From positions 1 to 64,000 of the forward strand of contig JAVEQI010000010.1 of NCBI GenBank assembly GCA_034007745.1: a stretch of DNA of 64,000 nucleotides. The letters run 5' to 3'. Positions 1-9,330 of the stretch are shown in pieces (positions within the stretch are counted from its first letter, which is position 1; every line of letters begins with the position of its first letter). A model generated the notes under the pieces. It ran no database searches. It was not told the DNA's origin and saw only the letters and a list, made by a program, of their open reading frames with translations. Both the position numbers and the translations under genes were made by a program. This DNA is from Desulforapulum sp034007745 (GTDB lineage Bacteria > Desulfobacterota > Desulfobacteria > Desulfobacterales > Desulfobacteraceae).

Positions 1-2
1 GA

Positions 3-176
3 AACGGCAGGCTGGCCAGACTGGTTGCCAACACTCCGGTTTTAAAGGCTGGCCTGCCCCCGATCATTATCCCCAGGGAACAGCGCAAAGCCTATATCGA
101 TGCCCTGTCCGAATCCAGTATGCTGCGAGACAACTCAGGAAAGGGGATGAGCTGCTCCCTAAACGGAATGAGTTAG
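3..176 (+). CDS. Fic/DOC family protein, C-terminal part (5' end outside window)
   Basis: The frame is open from the left edge and ends at TAG 174-176. It begins with Asn-Gly-Arg followed by LARLVAN and later PPIIIPREQR-AYIDAL, which matches the end of the Fic motif (HPFxxGNGRxxR) and the helix after it. Fic proteins transfer AMP or other phosphate-containing groups to target proteins; the catalytic His would lie upstream of the window. The last 15 or so residues are Ser/Gly-rich and do not look like a normal Fic C-terminus, so the gene may be cut short here, next to other gene debris. Family assignment is fairly secure, function is not. Confidence 0.6.
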   Translation, partial: NGRLARLVANTPVLKAGLPPIIIPREQRKAYIDALSESSMLRDNSGKGMSCSLNGMS

Positions 177-280
177 AGTCATTTACATCCTTGTGTGAAC
201 AGACCTGGAAGAATTCCCTTTCTCTTGTGGATGAAATTCACCAAAAACAGCGAGTAAGAAACAATAAGCGAATAAGGTAA

Positions 281-897
281 AATAAAACATATCTGGAAAA
301 AGACTATCTTTCGCTTTCTGCACTCCAATATATTTTTTTCTGCAAACGCCAATGCGCCTTGATTCATATCGAACAGATGTGGGTTGAAAACAGGTATACG
401 GCCGAAGGCAGGGTCATGCATGAAAGGGTGGACAGGGGCGATCAAATAGACAGGGGAAGGGTCAGGATTGAATACAGCCTTCCCCCTGAAATCAAGACTT
501 CTTGGTGTTTCCGGAAAAGCAGATGCGATGGAATTTCACAGGCAGGATTCAGCGAACGAAAAATGGATGCCTTTCCCAGTGGAATACAAAAGAGGAAAAC
601 CCAAGAAAAATCTGTCGGACAAGGTTCAGCTCTGTGCCCAGGCCCTGTGCCTTGAAGAAATGCTGGATGTCAAAATTGAGGCCGGAGCTATTTTTTATGG
701 GAAGACAAGACGCCGTCTGGATGTCTTGTTTGATAATGATTTGCGGGAAAAAACCATAAAGACAGCCAGGGATCTTCATGAAATGATCTCCTCGGGTATA
801 ACGCCGCCGCCCAAATACGCAAAAAAATGTGATACCTGTTCGTTTATCTCATTGTGTCTGCCTAAAGCCATTGAAAAGAAAAGGGCATCTATTCAGT
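281..897 (+). pseudogene. cas4: cas4 pseudogene (CRISPR-associated exonuclease), frameshifted
   Basis: The N-terminal part (frame 2, from about 302) reads LSALQYIFFCKRQCALIHIEQ, typical of Cas4 and carrying its first Fe-S cysteine region. No ATG precedes it, only a CTG after the stop at 278-280. At the C-run near 480-488 the homologous reading moves to frame 3 (LKSRLLGVSGKADAMEF, then PVEYKRG with the nuclease lysine). It continues to the C-terminal cluster C-DT-C-SFISL-C followed by LPK. One extra base in the C-run explains the shift. Cas4 helps select and trim new CRISPR spacers. No cas1, cas2 or repeat array is visible, so this is a relic. Confidence 0.8.
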
Positions 898-1154
898 ACA
901 GGGTCAGCCTTGACGACAACCGGTACACGGTCCCTGCCCAACTGGCCGGTGTAAGACTCACCTTGAGAAAATATCCGGATCACCTGGGCATATACCATGA
1001 TAATACCCTGGTGGCCCGGCATGTCAGAAGTTATGACCGAAAAAAGGATATCCAGAACCCAGATCATTCCAAAGTATTTTTCGATCATCATATACTGACG
1101 ATACATGATGGAAAAGGAAAAAATGAATACCGACGGTATCGTTTCCATGGCTGA
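898..1154 (+). mobile_element. IS21-family IstA transposase C-terminal fragment fused to cas4
   Basis: In the same frame as the Cas4 tail the protein changes into NRYTVPAQLAGVRLTLRKYPD, then IYHDNTLVARHVRSY. This is the beta-barrel C-terminal domain of IS21 IstA transposases, where NRYSVP...V.VR.YPD..EIYH....A.H.RS is characteristic. About 45 residues match; the rest, to the stop at 1154, diverges. No catalytic DDE domain, istB or terminal repeat is visible, so the fragment is dead. It records an insertion followed by deletion, and its in-frame join to Cas4 is probably accidental. Confidence 0.65.
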
Positions 1155-1176
1155 ATCCACACCGTCACCATACTCC

Positions 1177-3972
1177 TTAAAAACCTGGGAGTTTAAATTT
1201 CATGGTCACCTCCCCGGTCTGCCGGTCAATGGAGATCATTTTCTCCTGACCCTGGGAGTTGTCCATTTTCTGGCCGGTTGCCATCTCCATCAATCCTGAG
1301 ATAAAGGCCATTCCCGAGTTGAGAACAGTTTCGATCTTTTCCGGCGGCTGGCCTTTAAAAACAGAGGTTGACCCGTCTGCTTCCTCGCCGCCAGTTTCTG
1401 CTCCTGTTTCTGACCTGGTTGGTTCTGATCCGAATTCTGCCCCTGCACCTGCCTCTGATCCAGCCCCAGCTCCAAACCCTTCAGCGGCCCCATCCCTGGC
1501 CGCCTCTGGCAAGACCATTTCTACACCCAACCCCTCTGATTCCCCTTCATCCTCTTCACCCCTGTTAAACACCGCAGGGTTCAGATAACCTGGGGTATCC
1601 TCGGGAATTTCTTCGGGAACCGAAGCTTCAAAGCTCGCCTGGTCAGGTTCAACTGTCTCTCCCATCATGGCCCTTAACCGGTTGAGCATCTCGTTCTTTT
1701 TTTCCCTGGAGAACTCCACCTCATCAGGCCCGTCATCGTCAAACACCCCCTTGAACAGATCGGTCTTTAGCTGGATACCGGCAAGGATTCTCTCTTCGAT
1801 GCTGTTCTTTGCAATCAGGTTGACAACGTTTATGCACTGGCTCTCCTGGCCGATCCTGCTGACCCGGCCGATGCGCTGGTTCATCCGTGCAGGATTCCAG
1901 GGGAGTTCAAAGTTCACCACGCAATCTGCGGCCTGGAGGTTGAGTCCGGTGCCGCCTGCGTCCGTTGACAGAAACACCCTGCACTCCGGGTTATTTGTAA
2001 ACTCATCGATCAGATCCTGACGTTTTTTCACGGGCACCTTGCCGGACAGCTCCACAAACTTTATACCCATGTCAGAGAGGTGCCTTGCAATGAGAAATGT
2101 CATGGTGGTCCATTCGCTGAAGATGACCATTTTTCTCTCGTTCTGCACCACGATCTCATCGATAATGCTGTCAAGTTCTTTCAGTTTTGGAGAGATGTGG
2201 GTCTTTCTGTCGATCAGATAGGTGGAGTTGCACACCATTCTCATGCGGAGCAGGAGCACCTGAATCCGCCGGAGATCCATGGGCGTAAGGTATTTTTTAT
2301 TGATCAGGGGCATCAGAGATCGAGCATACCCGCCATGGATCTCCAGCTGCTCATCGTTAAGGTCTACATAGTAGTTGTTGACAACCTCCCGGGGCAGCTC
2401 CTTGAGCACATCTGTCTTTTTACGCCGGATCACAATTCCCTTGAGCTTCTCCTTTAAAAGATCGAGATTTTTGTAGCCGCCGATGCTGTTCTTCTTGTCC
2501 TTTCTTAGAATGAAGTGATCTGCCGCAAACTTCCACAGGGGCGTTAAGAGATCGGGATCAAGAAACTGAACAATGGAATAGACATCCTCGAGCTTGTTTT
2601 CAAGGGGGGTACCAGTGAGAACGATTGCGTGGCGCCGGGGAATCCTTTTTACCGCATCGGCCGTTTTCGTGGAAAAGTTTTTGATGCGCTGGGCCTCGTC
2701 CAGGATGATGATATCAGGATTAAAATTTGAAAGAATAGTCACATCCCTTAAAACTGCCTCGTAATTGGTGATCTTGAACAGTGCGTCACTGTCTCTATAG
2801 CCCGCCTTTCTCTGAATGGGAGAGCCTTCGATCACCAGGGCCTTTTCCCTTGAAAAACGTTCAATTTCCCGCTTCCACTGCTCTTTGAGCGACGACAGGG
2901 TCACAACCACAATCTTTGAAAAACCGAAGATCTCTTTCTTTAAAACACCCAGAGCGATGGCCTGGAGGGTCTTCCCAAGACCCATCTCATCACCGATGAG
3001 CACCCCTGTCTTGAACACACCAAACCTTACCCCCTCCTTCTGGTAGGGGTAGAGCGTTGCCCCAAGGGGCGGTTCAGGAAGGGCTTCAAGTGAAAGTTCA
3101 ATGAGCTGTTTCTCGTCAAGATATCTGGCGACCCGATTAAGCACGGTCTCCCTGATGCGAACCCTTTTATCATTGTCCGCCATTTTGACAAGGGTCATGA
3201 TCTCGGAGATATCATCGGGCTTAAACCGGCCTTTTCCGTCAAAAAAAGGGGCAAACAGAGATTTCAAATCCCTGTGCCTGTTGTCAAGGCGTTCTGCAAA
3301 GAGCCGGGGTGCGTTGATCTTAGAATCCCAATACACATCGGCAAAGGGAAACCGTTCTTTTGCAAGCCTTGTTTCAAACTCCGGCTCCTGTTTGAGGCTG
3401 GTGGTAAGAAAGTGAAGATGCTTGCAGGTGCCAAGCCCGTTGGTGAGATAATCCGGGCAGGTACAATGGCCAAGACCATGGTCCGGGTCGTGGAGGGTGA
3501 CGCAATACTCCCGGTTGTTTTGATTGACCACAAGGTGATCGCCCTTGAACATATCCCCCCGGACCAGGGTGAAGGGTTCACTTGCGGCCCTTTTCTTCCG
3601 GTCGTCAAGGGCCTGCTGGCGGATCTCGTCCTCGGACATAAAGGGATTTTCGTCGTCCATGGACAGGGACTCGGCCTCATCCTCCTCTCTTTTTAAAATC
3701 AGATCCCTTGCATTGAGAAGGGCCGCAACAACATGCTTGCAACCACTCCCGGGATAGGGGCAGTCACAGGAGGTTTCCACCTCCTCCCCCCTAATGGCAA
3801 CGCTGGTAATGTAATTTCCATAACTGCCATCCACTTCATACACAAACGAACCATCCGGCTTTTCCCTGGAAAGGAAATAAGAACCATGTTGATAGATGGT
3901 TTCACCCCGCTGAAAGATAAGAGCGGTATCGGCAATCTTACTCTTGATAAACGCCTTTGAGACAATGGTCAT
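1177..3972 (-). CDS. SNF2/RapA-family helicase with two SWIM zinc fingers
   Basis: 931 aa. A SWIM zinc finger (C-x-C...C-x-H) lies at residues 69-80 and a second at 170-184. The Snf2 ATPase core follows: Walker A GDEMGLGKT at 327-335, DEAQ box at 425-428, and late helicase motifs STDAGGTGLNLQ and QRIGRVSRIGQ. SNF2 proteins move along DNA and remodel protein-DNA complexes; SWIM domains bind nucleic acid or protein. The last 150 residues are a Glu/Gly/Ala-rich low-complexity tail, likely disordered. The gene follows the phosphatidyltransferase gene by 56 nt on the same strand. The bacterial role is unknown; related genes often act in DNA repair or defence, but no partner gene is here. Confidence 0.9.
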   Translation of the reverse strand: MTIVSKAFIKSKIADTALIFQRGETIYQHGSYFLSREKPDGSFVYEVDGSYGNYITSVAIRGEEVETSCDCPYPGSGCKHVVAALLNARDLILKREEDEAESLSMDDENPFMSEDEIRQQALDDRKKRAASEPFTLVRGDMFKGDHLVVNQNNREYCVTLHDPDHGLGHCTCPDYLTNGLGTCKHLHFLTTSLKQEPEFETRLAKERFPFADVYWDSKINAPRLFAERLDNRHRDLKSLFAPFFDGKGRFKPDDISEIMTLVKMADNDKRVRIRETVLNRVARYLDEKQLIELSLEALPEPPLGATLYPYQKEGVRFGVFKTGVLIGDEMGLGKTLQAIALGVLKKEIFGFSKIVVVTLSSLKEQWKREIERFSREKALVIEGSPIQRKAGYRDSDALFKITNYEAVLRDVTILSNFNPDIIILDEAQRIKNFSTKTADAVKRIPRRHAIVLTGTPLENKLEDVYSIVQFLDPDLLTPLWKFAADHFILRKDKKNSIGGYKNLDLLKEKLKGIVIRRKKTDVLKELPREVVNNYYVDLNDEQLEIHGGYARSLMPLINKKYLTPMDLRRIQVLLLRMRMVCNSTYLIDRKTHISPKLKELDSIIDEIVVQNERKMVIFSEWTTMTFLIARHLSDMGIKFVELSGKVPVKKRQDLIDEFTNNPECRVFLSTDAGGTGLNLQAADCVVNFELPWNPARMNQRIGRVSRIGQESQCINVVNLIAKNSIEERILAGIQLKTDLFKGVFDDDGPDEVEFSREKKNEMLNRLRAMMGETVEPDQASFEASVPEEIPEDTPGYLNPAVFNRGEEDEGESEGLGVEMVLPEAARDGAAEGFGAGAGSEAGAGAEFGSEPTRSETGAETGGEEADGSTSVFKGQPPEKIETVLNSGMAFISGLMEMATGQKMDNSQGQEKMISIDRQTGEVTMKFKLPGF

Positions 3973-4028
3973 GATTTGCCTGCCCTGATTTATTCCTGTG
4001 GATAAGAATTGTTTTTATTTATTTTTAT

Positions 4029-5312
4029 CTATCGGCGCACCCAGAATCTGCCCGAAGCCATATAAACCATAACGGCTCCCAGGATAAGGTAACCGAACAT
4101 CTGAACGTTTTTTGTCTTGAAAATAAATGCAAGACTGATAATGAACGCTGCACTGACCATGAAGAACAGCTGTTTGGGGACTTTCTTGAGGATCACCCGC
4201 CCAAAATGGGCAAATTGAATATGGCTGACCATCAGGCCCACCGAGACAAGGGTCATGGTCCAGAGCACAGGAGGTATTGAAACAAGCGAAGCCCCCAGAA
4301 CAATCAAGGCGCCCGCAGGGCTGGGTAATCCGTTGAAGACCCCCTCTGGCAGGTCTGTCCGCTTCTTGTCTGTCACGATAAACCGAACCAGGCGAAAGCC
4401 AACCCCGAAGACAAAGAGAATCGCCACAAGCCATGCGGCATATCCGCCTTTTTCCACAACCACATAGGCCGGAGCCAATCCAAAACTCACAAAATCGGCA
4501 ATATCGTCGAGGTAAGGACCGTATAAGGTTCCCCCGTGCTTTAAGGCCATGCGCCCGTCAAACAGATCAAACAGCTGACCGATGATGATAATGCAGATGG
4601 CCCAGGCAAAGTAGTGGTGATAGGTCAGAACAAGGCTTGTCACGCCGCAGCAGAAGTTGAGGGCAGAAAGAATGTCTGCATAAAGCCGGTTCGGGATAAA
4701 CTTGAAAACCATCGAAGCGGTTGAAAGAACGATGCAGGCCATGAGCACATTGTCGGCAATGTTGATGAACCCCGGATTTTCATCCATCAATGCACACAGG
4801 ATCACAAGGGCAAAGCAGATGATGGCCTTTATCTTTCCAAAGTTATTCGCGGCCACGGAAAATTTGAGCATGGAGAGAATCCGCCGGGCAAAGAACTGGC
4901 CTGCAAACTCGATGGCCACAAGTATCCATATCATTTTGATGGACAAAATGCCCATATAGGCAAACCCGACAAGCGGCGGCAGATAGGTCAGTTTATCGCA
5001 CAGGGGATCCAGCCACTCCCCCCATTCAGAACCAAGATTACACGCCCTTGCAACCACCCCGTCGACCCCGTCAAGGATTGCGGCAAAGGTGAATATGAAT
5101 ATGGCTATCCACTGCCAGGGGGAAAAGAAGTATAGCCCAAACCCCACAAAGGCAAGGCCAGTCCGCCAGTAGCAGATGGCGTTGGGGTGGAGCAGCCACT
5201 GGTGTGACAGGATATACCTTCCCATGAACGGCTGCTTGACGGCCCTGGAAAACCACAGGAAAAAAGCCGTCCCAACGATCGCAGAAGCGACAATCACCAA
5301 AAATCGTTCCAT
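4029..5312 (-). CDS. Tandem-domain CDP-alcohol phosphatidyltransferase
   Basis: 427 aa with many membrane helices and two CDP-alcohol phosphatidyltransferase signatures. The first is complete: D84-G85-x2-A88-R89-x8-G98-x3-D102-x3-D106. The second lies at 252-273: D252-G253, A256, G265-x3-D269-x3-D273, followed by FVSFGLAPA as in phosphatidylserine synthases, but the Arg is Leu257 and the spacer is one residue short. The family moves a phosphatidyl group from CDP-diacylglycerol to an alcohol (glycerol-phosphate, serine, inositol) at the inner membrane. Normal members have one domain of about 200 aa, so this is a fusion or duplication. The substrate cannot be read from sequence. Confidence 0.85.
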   Translation of the reverse strand: MERFLVIVASAIVGTAFFLWFSRAVKQPFMGRYILSHQWLLHPNAICYWRTGLAFVGFGLYFFSPWQWIAIFIFTFAAILDGVDGVVARACNLGSEWGEWLDPLCDKLTYLPPLVGFAYMGILSIKMIWILVAIEFAGQFFARRILSMLKFSVAANNFGKIKAIICFALVILCALMDENPGFINIADNVLMACIVLSTASMVFKFIPNRLYADILSALNFCCGVTSLVLTYHHYFAWAICIIIIGQLFDLFDGRMALKHGGTLYGPYLDDIADFVSFGLAPAYVVVEKGGYAAWLVAILFVFGVGFRLVRFIVTDKKRTDLPEGVFNGLPSPAGALIVLGASLVSIPPVLWTMTLVSVGLMVSHIQFAHFGRVILKKVPKQLFFMVSAAFIISLAFIFKTKNVQMFGYLILGAVMVYMASGRFWVRR

Positions 5313-5423
5313 ACTATCCGATCCTTACATTAATGCCCTTATATTGATCCCTTTTCGTTCATAGTTTCAGCCTACTTATCATTTCAGACAGAAATAGTCC
5401 ACCTTGGGGATCCTTTGACATTA

Positions 5424-6278
5424 CTATCGGTTGTTTTTGCTGAAATAGAGGTTGGCAAGGGCTGCAAACGAAGTGCCGAAGATTAAAAGAAACGAAACCG
5501 CATTGATCACCGGGGTACTGCCGTCCCTCACCTGGAGGTAGAGGTTGATGGGCAGCGTCGGTTCTGAGCCCACCAGAAAAAGGGTGGTATTGAAGTTCTC
5601 AAACGACATGAGGAAGGCAACGGCGCAGGCACCGATGATTGCCGGCCGCAAAAACTTCAACGTGATATGCCAGATAACCTCCATGCGGTTTGCCCCAAGG
5701 TTCAAAGCCGCCTCTTCCAGGGTTGGGTCAAACTTCTTTAACCTTGCCGACACCACCAGGGTGACAAAGGTGGTGATAAAGGAAAACTGGCCAAGGACCA
5801 CCAGCCAGAACCCGGGCCTGAAAAGTCCCACGTCGATGTTAAAGGTCTCCTCGAAAAAAATACCAAGGGTGTTGGAAAATAGGAGGATGGAGATGCCGAG
5901 GATCACCCCCGGAACCACAAGGGGAAGCAGCATTAGAAAATAGAGAAATCCCTTGAACCGGAACTCTTCCTGCTCGAACAGAAAAGCGCCAAGGGTGCCA
6001 ACCACGGTGGAAAGAATTGCGACAAAAAAGGCTGTCCTGGCACTCACAAAAATGCTGTCAAGGTTTCGCTGATCATGGAAGATCCCCGTCCGATAGCTTG
6101 AATCGGCAAAGAACCAGTCCAGGGAAAATCCCTTCCAGGGAAGGGCCGGGAACTGGGAGTCGTTAAAGGCAAGAATACAGGTTACGGCAAGGGGGGCAAA
6201 CAGAAACAAAAAATAAACGACAATATAGAGATTAAAAAAGGTTGAATAGGTTCTTGAATTGGGAAGGGTTCTTATCAT
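5424..6278 (-). CDS. potC: Polyamine-type ABC transporter permease (PotC-like)
   Basis: 284 aa inner-membrane permease with six predicted helices. The N-terminus (FLFLFAPLAVTCILAFNDSQ) and the cytoplasmic EAA loop (EEAALNLGANRMEVIWHI) are typical of PotC. It is the last gene of a four-gene set on this strand and overlaps the PotB-like gene by 4 nt, so the two are probably translationally coupled. The set would import spermidine or putrescine by family resemblance, but related systems carry other cations or small organic solutes. No regulatory site was identified. Confidence 0.85.
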   Translation of the reverse strand: MIRTLPNSRTYSTFFNLYIVVYFLFLFAPLAVTCILAFNDSQFPALPWKGFSLDWFFADSSYRTGIFHDQRNLDSIFVSARTAFFVAILSTVVGTLGAFLFEQEEFRFKGFLYFLMLLPLVVPGVILGISILLFSNTLGIFFEETFNIDVGLFRPGFWLVVLGQFSFITTFVTLVVSARLKKFDPTLEEAALNLGANRMEVIWHITLKFLRPAIIGACAVAFLMSFENFNTTLFLVGSEPTLPINLYLQVRDGSTPVINAVSFLLIFGTSFAALANLYFSKNNR

Positions 6279-7132
6279 TTTACCACCTTGCTCAGCTTCT
6301 GACCGGAAAGTTTAAGACCCACCCAGATGATCAGGGAGGACAGTAAGAGCAACAGAAAGCCAAAGGCGCTGCCCTGGTTCCAGTTAAAGCTTGCAATGAA
6401 CTGATTGTAAATCTGCTCGGTGAACCACAGGGAGTTCTTGCCGCCCATGAGGTTGGGTGTGAGATAATTGCCGAGTGTCAGCATGAACACCACAATCGAA
6501 CCCGAAACAATACCTGGCATGACGTGGGGAATGATGATTCTTACAATCACCGTCCACATGTTTGCCCCAAGATCAAAGGCCGCCTCTATATATGCCTTGT
6601 CAAGGCTTTCGAGCACCGAGATTAACGGCACAACCATGAAGAGCATGGATGTATATACAAGGCCCATGATCATGGTGGCATCGTTGTAGAGCATCTCCAC
6701 AGGCGTATTAAGGATGCCGATCTTTACCAGAAAATGGTTGATCACCCCGCTCTCCCGGAGCAGAATCATCCATCCATACACCCTCACAAGCTCGCTCACC
6801 CAAAAGGGCAGCAGCAGCAGCAGCATGAGAACACCGGAAAATTTCCGTGGCACCACATGGGTGATAAAAAAGGCGACGGGCAGGGCAATTATAAATGTGA
6901 TCCCGGTCACCAGGATGGAATAGACGGCCGTACGTGCAAAGGTGGTCCAGTAGACGGGCTCGTTAAAGAAGTTGAGGTAGTTTTTAAAACTCCAAACCAT
7001 GTCGCCGTAATCGTTCTCGGCCCTGAAGGACATGATAAAAAGATCAATGTGGGGCAGCACAATCAGCAGAAACAGCCAGAGCAGAATCGGGATAAGGAAG
7101 AAAAAAAGATACCAACGGCCCTGGCCCTTCAT
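6275..7132 (-). CDS. potB: Polyamine-type ABC transporter permease (PotB-like)
   Basis: 285 aa. It starts with a hydrophobic helix (YLFFFLIPILLWLFLLIVLP), then a periplasmic segment with SFKNYLNFF, further helices, and an EAA loop (EAAFDLGANMWTVIVRII). It pairs with the PotC-like protein to form the membrane channel. It overlaps its neighbours by 4 nt on both sides (7129-7132 with the ATPase gene, 6275-6278 with potC), a compact operon arrangement. Substrate identity is inferred from family only. Confidence 0.85.
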   Translation of the reverse strand: MKGQGRWYLFFFLIPILLWLFLLIVLPHIDLFIMSFRAENDYGDMVWSFKNYLNFFNEPVYWTTFARTAVYSILVTGITFIIALPVAFFITHVVPRKFSGVLMLLLLLPFWVSELVRVYGWMILLRESGVINHFLVKIGILNTPVEMLYNDATMIMGLVYTSMLFMVVPLISVLESLDKAYIEAAFDLGANMWTVIVRIIIPHVMPGIVSGSIVVFMLTLGNYLTPNLMGGKNSLWFTEQIYNQFIASFNWNQGSAFGFLLLLLSSLIIWVGLKLSGQKLSKVVK

Positions 7133-8241
7133 GATTCAGCCTCCCCGGCAGGAAAGCAGATCCCGGAATCCTCATGCCATCCAATTTCAATTTTGTCGTC
7201 AGGCCGGATATGGTCAAACTGCCGATTCTGGGGAAGCCCCACGATCAACTCCTGTCCCGAGTTAAGTGGGGTGACAAGCAGCCGGGAGTTTGCCCCGTCA
7301 AACAGGATGGTCTTGACCGTCACCTCAAAGCGGTTCAGATTCTCCATCCCGGGGTCCGGCGCAATGACCATGGCCTCGGGCCTTAAAAAGAGATCCACTT
7401 TACTATCTGGAGCGAAATCAGGGGCAAAAGCCCTTGCCCCTGTATTAACGGTAAAGGTGTTGCCCCCTGGCGTGACAATGGTGGCGATCTTGCCGGAAAA
7501 GCCTGTAAGCCTGCCCGACCAAGTGTTGTTCTCGCCGACAAACTGGGCGACAAACGGTGTTGCGGGGTTGTTATAAAGATTCTGGGGCGTATCGATCTGC
7601 TCAAACCCGCCCCTGTTCATCACCGCCACATAATCAGACATGACAAGGGCCTCTGACTGATCATGGGTAATGTAGACAAAGGTTGTTCCCACCTTGACCT
7701 GAAGTTTTTTCAGCTCCACCTTCATCTGGTCCCGGAGTTTAAGATCAAGGGCCCCAAGGGGTTCATCAAGGAGAAGAACGGTGGGTTCCAGCACAAGGCA
7801 GCGGGCAATTGCCACCCGCTGCTTCTGCCCGCCGGAAAGCTGGTCGATCTTTTTTTCGCCATAGCCCGGCAAACCAACCCTTTCGAGAATGGTTTCAGTT
7901 TTTTTTCGAATTTCAGCCCTTTTTACACCCTGTCTTTCCAGACCAAAGGCTATGTTGCCGGCCACGTTCATCATGGGAAACAGGGCAAGGTGCTGGAAGA
8001 TCAGATTCACGGGCCGGCGGTTCGGTGAGATTCCCAGCATACTTTTCCCCCGGATGGAGATATCTCCGTCCGTGGGCTCTGTAAAACCTGCGATCATACG
8101 CAAAAGGGTGGTCTTGCCGCATCCGGAAGGGCCGAGGATCGAAAAAAAATGGCCCTGGTCAACATCAAAAGAAACCTGGTCAACGGCCGTGAACCGATCA
8201 AATTTTTTGGTAACATTTTGTACTGATAAATCTTTGTGCAT
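7129..8241 (-). CDS. potA: Polyamine-type ABC transporter ATP-binding protein (PotA-like)
   Basis: 370 aa. The nucleotide-binding domain is complete: Walker A GPSGCGKTT at 37-45, Q-loop near 83, signature LSGGQ at 135-139, Walker B LLLDE at 156-160 and switch His193. A C-terminal regulatory TOBE/MOP domain runs from about residue 235 to the end, as in PotA and other type-I importers. It lies 21 nt downstream of the binding-protein gene and overlaps potB by 4 nt. The protein powers the importer at the cytoplasmic face. Confidence 0.9.
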   Translation of the reverse strand: MHKDLSVQNVTKKFDRFTAVDQVSFDVDQGHFFSILGPSGCGKTTLLRMIAGFTEPTDGDISIRGKSMLGISPNRRPVNLIFQHLALFPMMNVAGNIAFGLERQGVKRAEIRKKTETILERVGLPGYGEKKIDQLSGGQKQRVAIARCLVLEPTVLLLDEPLGALDLKLRDQMKVELKKLQVKVGTTFVYITHDQSEALVMSDYVAVMNRGGFEQIDTPQNLYNNPATPFVAQFVGENNTWSGRLTGFSGKIATIVTPGGNTFTVNTGARAFAPDFAPDSKVDLFLRPEAMVIAPDPGMENLNRFEVTVKTILFDGANSRLLVTPLNSGQELIVGLPQNRQFDHIRPDDKIEIGWHEDSGICFPAGEAES

Positions 8242-8262
8242 GTTTTGCCTTTTTGGCCTTGA

Positions 8263-9330
8263 TCAGTTGGCCGCTTTCACCTTATCGAGGATCATCCCCT
8301 CAATGGATTCAAGCTTTGCCGGTACCGGGGGATACCAATTGATGTTGTCGATGGCCTCCTGGGGAAACGAACGCTCGAAATTTTCCCTTACCTCGGCATC
8401 CGTGAGGGTGATGGCGCCGTTGGATGCTGTGCCGGTTTTTTCCAAATTTGTAAAGACTGCCGCATTCTCGGGGCGCATCATGAAGTTGATCCACTTATAT
8501 GCGGCCTCAAGGTTTTTGGCCTTGGAAGGAATGGCAAAGGTATCAATCCAGCCGAGGGCCCCGCTCTTTGGTGCGACAAAATCGATATCGGGATTTTCAC
8601 CGTGGAGCTTCCATCCGCCGTTGTCCCAGGCCATTGCCACATGCACCTCGTTTGAACGCATGGACTGAAGAAGGGCATCTCCGTTGGCCCAGTAATTTTT
8701 CACCAGGGGTTTGCCCTGGATAAGTTTGTTTTGGACCTTGTCCATCAGGGCGACATAGGCATCCACATCACCGTACTTTGCAAAGGGGTCGTCCCCAAGG
8801 GAAAAGGCCGTGGCAATGAGTGTAGGCCGTTTCAAACGATAGCTTACCCGACCCTCGTACTGGCGGTCGAAAAGTGCGGAATAATCGTCTGCCTCGGGTG
8901 CAAATTTTTTATTGACGATAAGGCCTGAGGTTCCCCAGCAAAAGGGAACCGCATAACTATTTCCATCAACCAGGGTGTTCTTTTTTACCGCAGCCAGCAT
9001 CGAAGGAATGATCTGGGCGGTTTCAATCTTTGAATAATCTATGGGTTAGTAGATATTGTACTTTTCCTGCACAGAAGAAATACGATCCTGGCTTGGCTGG
9101 GCAAGGTCAAACCCTGCTCCCCTTGTGGCCCTGAGCTTTGCAATCATCTCCTCGTTGTTGGTGAAAGTTGCCTTGACCGTAATTTGTGTCTCCTTTTCAA
9201 ATTTTTCAATCAGGACACTAGGGGCGTACCCCTTCCAGGTCAGAAGCTCAAGGGTTTCGGCCGATACCGGACTCATTCCCAAGATCAAAAACATGGAAAC
9301 GATAAAACCTGTAAAAATAGTTTTTTTCAT
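8263..9330 (-). pseudogene. potD: Polyamine-type periplasmic binding protein (PotD-like), interrupted by TAA
   Basis: Start ATG at 9330 has a good ribosome site (AAAGGAGAAAAG). A signal peptide (residues 1-24, ending SAE) precedes LELLTWKGYAP, typical of PotD proteins. After 94 residues (...EKYNIY) the frame hits TAA at 9046-9048 and then continues as PIDYSKIETAQIIPSM and normal PotD sequence to 8263, with no shift. One base change restores a 355-aa protein. The rest shows no decay and the downstream genes are intact, so this is a recent nonsense mutation, a sequencing error, or less likely readthrough. TAA is not a selenocysteine or pyrrolysine codon. Confidence 0.85.

Noticed and set aside
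281..1154. Active CRISPR-Cas system
   Set aside because: Cas4 is frameshifted and lacks a start, and no repeat array, cas1 or cas2 is present in the window.
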